This document shows, in pieces, positions 17,363-24,920 of a DNA stretch of 64,000 nt; position 1 is the first letter of the stretch; every line of letters starts with the position of its first letter. Position numbers and translations under genes: made by a program. The DNA lies in the NCBI RefSeq assembly GCF_013265555.1, contig NZ_CP041345.1, positions 434,001 through 498,000 on the forward strand, given 5' to 3'. This DNA comes from Tenuifilum thalassicum (lineage in GTDB: Bacteria; Bacteroidota; Bacteroidia; Bacteroidales; Tenuifilaceae). A model generated the notes under the pieces. It was not told the origin of the DNA. It did not search any database and saw nothing but the letters and a program-made list of their open reading frames with translations.

Positions 17363-18640
17363 ATGTTGAAAAAAGTTTTACCTATTTTAATTATTTCTGT
17401 TATTCTCGTTTTTGCCATCGATTCATATGTTGGTATTACAGAACTCACAATCCCTAAAGATCAAAGTGATGAAAGCACTCCCGAAGCTATTTCGGTTGAA
17501 CCAATTACCGAATACGGAATACCTGTAGATTCTTTTTATATTGAGGAATATAGGGTTAAACGAAATCAAACGCTTGGTAAAATACTGTATAATTTAAAAG
17601 TTAAAGCCGATCTCGGCAAATTCCTTTATAACCTAAAACCCGAAGATTTTGATGTGAGAAAGGTTAAGGCTGGACATAAGTATAAAATCTTTTATACTAA
17701 GGATTCTGTTCAAGCACCAGCATATTTGGTTTATGAAGCTTCACCCATCGATTTCTATGTTTTTAGCCTAAAGGATTCACTTTACGTTTACCCTTTTCAA
17801 AAGGACGTTGTCCCTGTTCGTAAGGTTTCCGAAGCAGAAATCAAAACATCATTATGGGTTGATATGAAGGAAAACAATTTAAACCCTCAATTGGCCCTTG
17901 ATCTTTCAGATATTTTTGCATGGACGGTTGATTTTTTCAGCTTATACAAAGGTGATAGGTTTAGAGTGATGTACGAAGAACTTTATGTTGATAGTCTTTC
18001 GGTTGGTATCGGAACGATATATGCTGCATGGTTTGAGCACCATGGAGAACGTTTCTACGCTTTCCGTTTCGAACAAGATTCAGTAGCTACATACTGGGAT
18101 GAAAATGGAAACTCACTTCGCAAATCATTCCTGAAAGCTCCGCTAAGGTTCTCACGAATATCAAGCAGGTTTAGTAGGAGGCGGTTCCATCCGGTATTAA
18201 AAATCTATCGCCCTCATACTGGTGTCGATTATGCTGCACCTGCAGGTACTCCAGTAATGGCTTTGGGAGATGGAGTTATAGTTGCAAAAGGGTATAATAA
18301 AGCCGCTGGCAATTATATTAAGATTAAACACAACGGAGTTTACACTTCGGGGTATAACCATTTTTCAAGATTTGCAAAAGGTATAAAAAAAGGAATGAGG
18401 GTTAAACAGGGGCAAGTGATTGGATATGTTGGTAGTACTGGCTATGCAACTGGTCCTCATCTCGACCTTAGAATTTGGAAAAATGGAAGTCCAATTAACC
18501 CCTTAAAATTAAAGTCTCCTCCAGTTGAGCCTATACGAAAAGAAAATATGAATGCGTTTAAATTAGTTGTTGAGAAGTATTTAGCATTAATGGACAGCAC
18601 ATCGATATCTCACAGCGATTCAATAACACTTATAAATTAA
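17363..18640 (+). CDS. M23 family (LytM/MepM-like) metallopeptidase with HxD variant
   Basis: A protein of 425 aa from ATG 17363 (the frame runs up to 17312, but the -7 box at 17334 lies inside that extension). An N-terminal membrane anchor (about 3-22) is followed by a LysM/OapA-like region (about 60-130, YRVKRNQTLGKILYNLKVK) and a C-terminal M23 domain (about 270-390). Zn ligands His285 and Asp289 are in HTGVDYAAPAGTPV. The second motif, normally HxH, is H366-L-D368 (TGPHLDLRIW), so one histidine is an aspartate. Such enzymes cut peptidoglycan cross-links, as MepM does. It heads a unit with tatD (7-bp gap) and ansA. Confidence 0.88.
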   Translation: MLKKVLPILIISVILVFAIDSYVGITELTIPKDQSDESTPEAISVEPITEYGIPVDSFYIEEYRVKRNQTLGKILYNLKVKADLGKFLYNLKPEDFDVRKVKAGHKYKIFYTKDSVQAPAYLVYEASPIDFYVFSLKDSLYVYPFQKDVVPVRKVSEAEIKTSLWVDMKENNLNPQLALDLSDIFAWTVDFFSLYKGDRFRVMYEELYVDSLSVGIGTIYAAWFEHHGERFYAFRFEQDSVATYWDENGNSLRKSFLKAPLRFSRISSRFSRRRFHPVLKIYRPHTGVDYAAPAGTPVMALGDGVIVAKGYNKAAGNYIKIKHNGVYTSGYNHFSRFAKGIKKGMRVKQGQVIGYVGSTGYATGPHLDLRIWKNGSPINPLKLKSPPVEPIRKENMNAFKLVVEKYLALMDSTSISHSDSITLIN

Positions 18641-18647
18641 GCAATCT

Positions 18648-19424
18648 ATGGTTTTGGTTGATACTCATTCACACATATTTGCCGAAGAGTTTGATTCTGA
18701 CCGTAAGGCTGTGCTTGAAAAAGCGGCCGAGGTTGGGGTGCTTTACCATATTCTTCCTAACATTGATTCCTCAACAACCGAGAGGTTGTTGAGTGTAACA
18801 GAGGAATTTTCAAACTGCTATCCACTAATGGGATTGCACCCCACATCGGTAAAAGGCAATTTTGAAAAGGAAATCTACCACGTTGAAGAATATTTGGCAA
18901 AACAAAAATTTTGGGGAATTGGTGAGATAGGAATTGATCTTTATTGGGATAAAACTTTCCTACCGCAACAGCAAGAGGCTTTTAAATATCAGCTTCAGCT
19001 AGCAAAAAAGTATAACCTACCTGTTGTTATTCATGCTAGAAATTCTTTCAATGAGATATTTGAAATTGTCGATCAGGAAATTGACGATAACCTTTCTGGA
19101 GCTTTTCATAGCTTTTCTGGTAATTTGGATCAATATCGACATATTGATGAGTATAAATCGTTCTTCATTGGAATAGGTGGCATTGTTACCTATAAGAATG
19201 GCGGATTGGCCGATATTGTTCCTCACATAAATCCAGAAAAATTGTTACTAGAGACCGATTCACCATATCTTTCACCTGTTCCCGTTCGTGGTAAAAGGAA
19301 CGAGAGCAATAATTTGATTTTTATAGCACAAAAGATATCTGAGATTCTATCAATTGATGTTGAGAAACTTGCTGCACAAACAACATTAAATGCTCAAAAA
19401 CTTTTCAAAATAGATGTAAAATGA
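18648..19424 (+). CDS. tatD: TatD family metal-dependent hydrolase/DNase
   Basis: A protein of 258 aa, typical TatD length. The metal-binding N-terminus is VDTHSHIFAEEFD (His-x-His). Further ligands lie in GIGEIGIDLYWD (Glu), VVIHARNS (His), GAFHSFSGN (His) and LLLETDSPYLSP (Asp). TatD-type enzymes are amidohydrolase-fold exonucleases linked to DNA repair and quality control. The last four bases overlap the ansA start (ATGA), a sign of translational coupling. Confidence 0.92.
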   Translation: MVLVDTHSHIFAEEFDSDRKAVLEKAAEVGVLYHILPNIDSSTTERLLSVTEEFSNCYPLMGLHPTSVKGNFEKEIYHVEEYLAKQKFWGIGEIGIDLYWDKTFLPQQQEAFKYQLQLAKKYNLPVVIHARNSFNEIFEIVDQEIDDNLSGAFHSFSGNLDQYRHIDEYKSFFIGIGGIVTYKNGGLADIVPHINPEKLLLETDSPYLSPVPVRGKRNESNNLIFIAQKISEILSIDVEKLAAQTTLNAQKLFKIDVK

Positions 19425-20458
19425 AATCGGAAAACACCTCAATTCTAATTGTATACACTGGTGGGACCATAGGGATGAAGCAAAATCCTGAAACGGGTGC
19501 TTTAGCACCTTTCAATTTTGAACAAATAGAGCAGGAGGTACCTGAACTCAGAAAATTTGGGTATACCTTGAATACAATATCGTTTAGTCCTGTTATTGAC
19601 TCATCCGATATTAATCCCTCTTTTTGGGTTAAACTTGCCCAAATCATTAGCGAAAACTACGACAAATACGATGGTTTTGTGATTTTACATGGTACCGATA
19701 CCATGTCGTTCACGGCTTCTGCGCTTAGTTTTATGCTAGAAGGGCTTACAAAACCAGTTGTGCTAACCGGATCTCAGCTCCCTATTGGTATGCTTAGAAC
19801 CGATGGAAAGGAAAACCTAATCAGTGCAATTGAGATTGCCGCTGCCTATCGTAACGGACAAGCCTTAGTCCCTGAAGTTTCGGTATTTTTTGAGAATAGG
19901 CTTTACAGAGGAAATAGAACGACAAAGCATAATTCTGAACATTTTAATGCATTCCGTTCAAATAATTATCCACCTCTAGCTGAGGCTGGTATCTCAATAA
20001 AGTTTAATTACCCTTTTATCCATTACCCAACCCAAGAGCAATCGCTATTTGTTCATACTATGCTGGATAATTCAATAGCGGTGTTAAAACTCTTCCCTGG
20101 AATTACAGAAAACGTAGTTTCAGCAGTATTAAACACTCAAGGTGTTAAAGGTATTATACTTGAGACCTATGGTTCTGGTAATGCTCCTATGCAGGATTGG
20201 TTTTTAGAACGGATTGAAGAGGCTATAGGCAATAATATAGTAGTGTTTAACGTTACTCAATGCAAGGCAGGTGGGGTCGATATGGATAAGTACGAAAATG
20301 GATTAAGGCTTAAAAAAATTGGAGTAGTTAGTGGAAGTGATATAACATTTGAAGCAGCAGTTGCCAAGCTGATGTTTTTGCTAGGCAAAGGCTTAAATGG
20401 TAAAACACTTGCTGATGAGCTAACAAAATCCATAGCCGGTGAAATAACCTTGAAATAG
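19421..20458 (+). CDS. ansA: Type I (cytoplasmic) L-asparaginase
   Basis: A protein of 345 aa without a signal peptide, so cytoplasmic type I. The two active-site threonines are in IVYTGGTIGM and LHGTDTMSFTASAL (with the Asp next to the second Thr); VLTGSQLPIGMLRTDGKEN is also typical. It hydrolyses asparagine to aspartate and ammonia. It overlaps tatD by 4 bp. The tRNA-Ser gene follows after 76 bp with no clear terminator between. Confidence 0.93.
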   Translation: MKSENTSILIVYTGGTIGMKQNPETGALAPFNFEQIEQEVPELRKFGYTLNTISFSPVIDSSDINPSFWVKLAQIISENYDKYDGFVILHGTDTMSFTASALSFMLEGLTKPVVLTGSQLPIGMLRTDGKENLISAIEIAAAYRNGQALVPEVSVFFENRLYRGNRTTKHNSEHFNAFRSNNYPPLAEAGISIKFNYPFIHYPTQEQSLFVHTMLDNSIAVLKLFPGITENVVSAVLNTQGVKGIILETYGSGNAPMQDWFLERIEEAIGNNIVVFNVTQCKAGGVDMDKYENGLRLKKIGVVSGSDITFEAAVAKLMFLLGKGLNGKTLADELTKSIAGEITLK

Positions 20459-20461
20459 TCA

Positions 20462-20492
20462 TTGTTTTTTTAAATATTTTTTTTGTAATTTG
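20462..20492 (+). promoter_or_regulatory. Probable promoter of tRNA-Ser
   Basis: TTG at 20462-20464 and a TAATTTG -7-like box at 20486-20492, 42 bp before the tRNA. One base short of the TAnnTTTG consensus. Confidence 0.4.
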
Positions 20493-20534
20493 CGGCACGT
20501 TTCAAGCGTTCATTGATTAGAATTTATTAATTTT

Positions 20535-20622
20535 GGAGAGATGGCCGAGTGGTCTAAGGCGCACGCCTGGAGAGCGTGTATACGCCAAAAGCGTATCGAG
20601 GGTTCGAATCCCTCTCTCTCCG
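20535..20622 (+). tRNA. tRNA-Ser (anticodon GGA)
   Basis: An 88-nt class II tRNA. The acceptor stem GGAGAGA pairs with TCTCTCC plus discriminator G. The anticodon loop CTGGAGA, between CACGC and GCGTG, gives anticodon GGA (reads UCC/UCU). The long variable arm (ATACGC/GCGTAT) is diagnostic for serine, and the T arm has GGTTCGAATCC. The CCA tail is not encoded. Confidence 0.97.
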
Positions 20623-20691
20623 CTAATTTTTGTTTAACTAATAATTTTGAGAATTAGTAACCCTTAGTAATAATTAAACGACAAACAAACC

Positions 20692-21513
20692 ATGAAAAAG
20701 CTATTCACATTAGTAGCAGTTATGGGTATGCTCACTTTTGGAGCATCATCAATTGTAAGCGCGCAGGAGGGTAATGAAGCAACTCCTGATACCGCAGTAG
20801 CTCAGCAAGATACTCTTGCAGCTCAACAAGATACAGTAGGTTTAACCGATGAAGCTGCTGAACCAGTTGTTGAGGAGCAATCACTTCACAAAGCTATTAA
20901 AACCAAATTCATCGAGGGTGGGCCTAGATTTATGTCTGCTATCCTACTAACATTGATTATTGGTTTAGCTATTGTAATTGAACGTATTATTTATCTAAAC
21001 CTTTCAACAACTAACACAAAGAAACTTCTCAACGCTATTGAAGAGGCTCTTGAAAAGGGTGGTGTTGAAGCAGCTAAAGAGGTATGTCGCAATACACGTG
21101 GTCCTGTAGCTAGCATCTTCTACCAAGGTCTTGACCGAGTTCATGAAGGAATTGAGGTTGTTGAGAAATCTATTGTTACCTATGGCTCCGTTATGATGGG
21201 TCAGTTAGAGAAAGGATTAACATGGATCTCTCTTTTCATTGCTATTGCTCCTATGTTAGGTTTTATGGGTACCGTTATCGGTATGATTGGTGCATTCGAT
21301 GCTATCCAAGCAGCTGGTGACATTTCTCCTGCACTTGTAGCTGGTGGTATCAAGGTTGCTCTTATCACTACTGTATTCGGTCTTATTGTTGCTATTATTC
21401 TTCAGGTATTCTACAACTACCTACTTTCTAAGATTGATAGTATTACCAATGACATGGAAGATGCTTCTGTAAGCCTTCTTGACATTCTTGTTAAATTTAA
21501 TCTTAAAAAATAA
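20692..21513 (+). CDS. exbB: ExbB/TolQ-type proton channel protein with signal peptide
   Basis: A protein of 273 aa. An N-terminal signal peptide (MKKLFTLVAVMGMLTFGASS, cleaved after SAQ) is followed by a Gln/Asp/Thr linker (about 26-62) holding two AQQDT units, then the MotA/TolQ/ExbB core with three membrane segments (about 80-100, 170-195, 220-245). The conserved core reads LTWISLFIAIAPMLGFMGTVIGMIGAF. ExbB-ExbD uses the proton gradient to drive TonB at outer-membrane receptors. It is first in exbB-membrane protein-exbD-exbD. No tonB gene is adjacent. Confidence 0.92.
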   Translation: MKKLFTLVAVMGMLTFGASSIVSAQEGNEATPDTAVAQQDTLAAQQDTVGLTDEAAEPVVEEQSLHKAIKTKFIEGGPRFMSAILLTLIIGLAIVIERIIYLNLSTTNTKKLLNAIEEALEKGGVEAAKEVCRNTRGPVASIFYQGLDRVHEGIEVVEKSIVTYGSVMMGQLEKGLTWISLFIAIAPMLGFMGTVIGMIGAFDAIQAAGDISPALVAGGIKVALITTVFGLIVAIILQVFYNYLLSKIDSITNDMEDASVSLLDILVKFNLKK

Positions 21514-21519
21514 TTAGCC

Positions 21520-21951
21520 ATGAATAGCAGATTATCAACCTATGCAAGGGTTTTATCGTGGCTATTAATGGGCGTTTCTATAGTTATAACAGTTCTATTT
21601 TTCATGAGCAATCAGGATGTTGAATCTGTTCAATCGTTTATAGTTTGGGCCTATATCCTGTTCGGAATTGCAGCTGTTACTGCATTAGTTTTTCCGGTTA
21701 TAAATTTTGTAAGAAACCCCAAAAATGCCGTTAAATCATTAATTGGGCTAGGAGCAATTGCTGTAGTTTTCCTTATTGGATATCTAGCAGCAGATGCAAC
21801 TGCACTCCCTTCGCCTACTCAAAATCCAGATCTTTCTAACCCTTCGGTTCTTGTAATTAGTGATACTGGATTAATTGCAACATATATACTATTTGGCTCT
21901 GCCCTATTTTTAATGTTGTATACTGGTATACGTAGCGTATTCCATAAGTAA
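21520..21951 (+). CDS. Four-helix membrane protein in the exbB-exbD operon
   Basis: A protein of 143 aa with four predicted membrane segments (about 9-28, 40-62, 74-92, 114-138) and short polar loops; there is no signal peptide. I recognise no named family. It sits 6 bp after exbB and 57 bp before exbD, so it is very likely co-transcribed and may be an accessory part of the ExbB-ExbD motor. An assembly or stability role is a guess from position only. Confidence 0.8.
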   Translation: MNSRLSTYARVLSWLLMGVSIVITVLFFMSNQDVESVQSFIVWAYILFGIAAVTALVFPVINFVRNPKNAVKSLIGLGAIAVVFLIGYLAADATALPSPTQNPDLSNPSVLVISDTGLIATYILFGSALFLMLYTGIRSVFHK

Positions 21952-22008
21952 ATTAATCAAGGTAAGCCGGGATAGCCTGGCTTACCTCTAATAAATACTA
22001 AGAAAAAG

Positions 22009-22584
22009 ATGGCAAGAAAAGTTCCAGAAGTAAATGCCAGTTCAACTGCCGACATCGCTTTCCTATTGCTCATCTTCTTTCTGATTTCAACAACTATGAA
22101 TGTAGATACTGGTTTAACGAGGATGCTTCCTCCAATGCCAGAAAAAGATCAGAAACAGGATGATGTTGAGGTTAAGCGTAGGAATATATTCACCGTGCTT
22201 ATCAACAAAAGTGATAGGTTGTTGGTACGTGGTGAACCCATGGACGTTCAAATGTTAAAAGAGAAAACCAAGGAGTTCATTATGAACCCTAATAATGATC
22301 CTAATCTCTCTGAGATAGAGGAAAAGGAAATACCAATGATTGGTCGATATAGGGTTTCAAAGGGCGTTGTTTCTCTTCAGAACGACAGAGGAACTTCCTA
22401 CGAGATGTATATGAAAGTGCAGAACGAGCTGGTAGCCGCATATAACGAATTACGTGAAGAACTATCAACATCAGTTTTCGGAAAGCCATATCAAAAGTTA
22501 AGCAAGGAAGAAAAAGATGCTATCTCAAAAGCTATTCCTTTGCGTATTTCCGAGGCTGAGCCTAAAAACGTGGGAGGAAAATAG
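22009..22584 (+). CDS. exbD: ExbD/TolR family protein (first copy)
   Basis: A protein of 191 aa. A short cytoplasmic N-terminus (MARKVPEVNASS) is followed by one membrane helix with the proton-carrying aspartate (STADIAFLLLIFFLISTT, Asp16) and a periplasmic domain. At 191 aa it is longer than typical ExbD (~140): a charged insert (about 80-160) with NPNNDPNLSE and YEMYMKVQNELVAAYNELRE breaks up the usual fold. Two bp separate it from the second exbD, so the two are probably made in step and may form a hetero-dimer in the pore. Confidence 0.9.
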   Translation: MARKVPEVNASSTADIAFLLLIFFLISTTMNVDTGLTRMLPPMPEKDQKQDDVEVKRRNIFTVLINKSDRLLVRGEPMDVQMLKEKTKEFIMNPNNDPNLSEIEEKEIPMIGRYRVSKGVVSLQNDRGTSYEMYMKVQNELVAAYNELREELSTSVFGKPYQKLSKEEKDAISKAIPLRISEAEPKNVGGK

Positions 22585-22586
22585 CC

Positions 22587-23051
22587 ATGGCAACATTCAA
22601 ACGTAAAGGGAAAAACGAAATTCAGGCTATTTCAACTGCTTCGTTACCCGATATTGTATTCATGCTTCTTTTCTTCTTTATGGTCAGCACCACCATGCGC
22701 GAAACAACACTTATGGTGCGCACCCAGCTACCAGAGGCTACTGAAGTTAGCAAGTTAGAAAAGAAGTCGCTAGTTTCCTATATCTATATTGGACCTCCTA
22801 CTAAGCAGTTTCAGGCATTATTTGGTACTGAACCTCGTATTCAGCTTAACGACTCTTTTAAAACACTCGACGACATTCGTGACTTTATCGCTTCTGAACG
22901 TGAAGCAATGAAAGAGGAAGATAAGCCTTTGCTTACCACCTCGCTCAAAATTGATAAAGATACTCGTATGGGTATTGTTACTGACGTAAAACAAGAATTA
23001 CGTAAAGCAAGTGCGTTGAAAATTGTTTATGCTGCTCGTAAAGCTGAATAG
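22587..23051 (+). CDS. exbD: ExbD/TolR family protein (second copy)
   Basis: A protein of 154 aa. The N-terminus is basic (MATFKRKGKNEIQ), then one membrane helix carries the essential aspartate (TASLPDIVFMLLFFFMVSTT, Asp22), and a periplasmic domain ends in KASALKIVYAARK, the standard ExbD end. It is more typical in size than the first copy. It closes the exb operon and is followed at once by a terminator. Confidence 0.92.
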   Translation: MATFKRKGKNEIQAISTASLPDIVFMLLFFFMVSTTMRETTLMVRTQLPEATEVSKLEKKSLVSYIYIGPPTKQFQALFGTEPRIQLNDSFKTLDDIRDFIASEREAMKEEDKPLLTTSLKIDKDTRMGIVTDVKQELRKASALKIVYAARKAE

Positions 23052-23070
23052 TTATCATATTAGAATGTAA

Positions 23071-23102
23071 AAAACTGTCCTTCTAAAGGGCAGTTTTTTT
23101 TT
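23071..23102 (+). terminator. Intrinsic terminator of the exb operon
   Basis: A 10-bp stem AAAACTGTCC/GGGCAGTTTT (one G-T wobble), a 7-base loop and a long T run. Confidence 0.9.
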
Positions 23103-23174
23103 AACATTTACAACCGATTAGCGTTATCTATATTAAACGTATCTTTACAATATTGATGCTTAATCTATAAAACC

Positions 23175-24575
23175 ATGAAAAAGTTTTTTTTACCCATTGT
23201 TGTCATACTTTTAATATTTTCTGGATGTCAAACTAGTAGCCAGAAACCAAAGTATGTGTTTCTATTTATTGGAGATGGAATGGGGATGTCTCATGTGCAA
23301 TTAGCTAAGTTATATTCCGATAGTGTACTAAAAAAAGACAATTCCATTTCTTTCTTAAATTTTCCTGTTGCATCAAATTCTACTACCTATGCAGCTAATC
23401 GGTTTATTACTGGCTCTGCAGCTGCCGGAACTGCTCTTTCAACTGGGTATAAGACATCTATTAATACTCTTGGGTTGAGTTCTGATCATTCCGATACTCT
23501 CTATAGCATTGCAAAGCGATTCAATGAGAATGGTCGGAAAGTAGCCTTAATTACTAGTGTTAGCATTGACCACGCAACACCAGCAGCATTTTATGCACAT
23601 GTACCTTATAGGGGTATGTATTATAAAATAGCTACCCAGCTATTTAAATCTGATTACGATTTCTTTGCGTCAGGTGGCTTTCGCGATCCCTATAATTATA
23701 TGCAGGATTCCAGTTCAATTAGTATTTTTGAACTAGGTGATAAAAATGGTTACAATTTTACTACTACGTTGGAGGGAGTTGACTCCCTTGTTTCAAGTGG
23801 TGCTAAACATATAATTTACTCTGTTTCTAACCCTGCCCCTGGTAGTACGTTAAAGTATGATATAGATAGAGTTAGCACTGATGTTACCCTTGCCGATCTT
23901 ACCAGGAAGGCTATTGAGGTTGTAGATAATCCTAATGGATTTTTTATGATGGTTGAAGGAGGTAAAATAGATTGGGCTGCTCATGATAACGATGCTGCTA
24001 CTGTTATTTATGAGGTTTTGGCCTTCTCGGATGCAGTTAGTGAAGCTGTTGATTTTTACAAAAAGCACCCCGATGAAACAATTATTATAGTGACAGCCGA
24101 TCACGAGACTGGTGGCCTTTCAATTGGAAATAGGGAAAACCACTACGATAATCATGTTGCATTATTGCAATACCAAAAAGTGTCAAAGGAAAAGCTACAC
24201 GAAATAATTAATGATTATTTAAATAAAAATAACAAGCCTAGGTTTGATGAACTTTTAAATATCATCTCAAACAAAACAGGCTTAAACAAGGAGATAGCAT
24301 TATCTTCTGCCGAGATAGCCATTCTAAAAGAGTCTTTTAACAAGATGGTTCAAGCTAAAAACTTTTCTCAAAAAACATTATACAGCGAAACAGACCTGCT
24401 GACTTCTAACGTTTTGAAATTATTAAATAGTAAGGCTGGTATAGGTTGGACATCTGGATCGCATACTGCAGAACCTGTTCCAGTATTTGTTATAGGGGAA
24501 GGTCATGAGTCTTTCATGAATCAGCTCGATAATACTGATATTCCTAAAAGGATAGCTGAAATTTCTGGAATTTGA
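23175..24575 (+). CDS. Alkaline phosphatase, lipoprotein
   Basis: A protein of 466 aa of the PhoA superfamily. A lipoprotein signal ends at Cys18 (LLIFSGC). The metal-binding N-terminus is FIGDGMGMSH (Asp34). The nucleophile Ser81 lies in ITGSAAAGTALSTGYKT, where the Asp that usually precedes the Ser (Asp101 in E. coli) is Gly80. Further metal ligands are in SIDHATPAAFYAH, MVEGGKIDWAAHDND and TADHETGGLS; the last metal His is in WTSGSHTAEPVPVF. It would free phosphate from organic esters at the cell envelope. It is monocistronic, ending in a strong hairpin. Confidence 0.93.
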   Translation: MKKFFLPIVVILLIFSGCQTSSQKPKYVFLFIGDGMGMSHVQLAKLYSDSVLKKDNSISFLNFPVASNSTTYAANRFITGSAAAGTALSTGYKTSINTLGLSSDHSDTLYSIAKRFNENGRKVALITSVSIDHATPAAFYAHVPYRGMYYKIATQLFKSDYDFFASGGFRDPYNYMQDSSSISIFELGDKNGYNFTTTLEGVDSLVSSGAKHIIYSVSNPAPGSTLKYDIDRVSTDVTLADLTRKAIEVVDNPNGFFMMVEGGKIDWAAHDNDAATVIYEVLAFSDAVSEAVDFYKKHPDETIIIVTADHETGGLSIGNRENHYDNHVALLQYQKVSKEKLHEIINDYLNKNNKPRFDELLNIISNKTGLNKEIALSSAEIAILKESFNKMVQAKNFSQKTLYSETDLLTSNVLKLLNSKAGIGWTSGSHTAEPVPVFVIGEGHESFMNQLDNTDIPKRIAEISGI

Positions 24576-24920
24576 CAAAACGAACGCATATTTGTGTCTT
24601 TACAGTGTGATATGTAAGAGGCTGTTTGTTAACGGCCTCTTTTTTTATCTAACATCCAGAATAATCTATGTAATATCTAATGTTGGAATGTACATGATAA
24701 TTGTTTGTTTTAAATTCAACCATCTTAGGTCAGGATATTTAAATGACATATTCATTAGGTTTTGCTTTTTGATAAAACCATGTATCCATGTTTTAAATTA
24801 ATTGTGGCTTATGGTAAGCTACTTGTTTTCGGTGTCTAAGATATTTGCTGTCTGAGGAAAAAAATTTTTTTTTCAAAAAAATACCGTAAATTTATTCAGA
24901 AAACCAAACCTATTCTAAAA
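24576..24920. other. Intergenic stretch, 345 bp
   Basis: Holds the alkaline phosphatase terminator (24617-24646) and, near its right end, an AT-rich region with a weak TAAATTTA box (about 24885-24895) that may be the promoter of the next operon. A 69-codon frame at 24592-24801 starts inside the terminator and is not credible. I see nothing else. Confidence 0.6.
24617..24646 (+). terminator. Intrinsic terminator after alkaline phosphatase
   Basis: A 10-bp stem AGAGGCTGTT/AACGGCCTCT (one T-G wobble), loop TGTT, then at least six T residues. Confidence 0.9.

Noticed and set aside
24592..24801. 69-codon hydrophobic frame
   Set aside because: It starts before and runs through a perfect terminator hairpin with T tail; no promoter and AT-rich sequence easily yields such frames.
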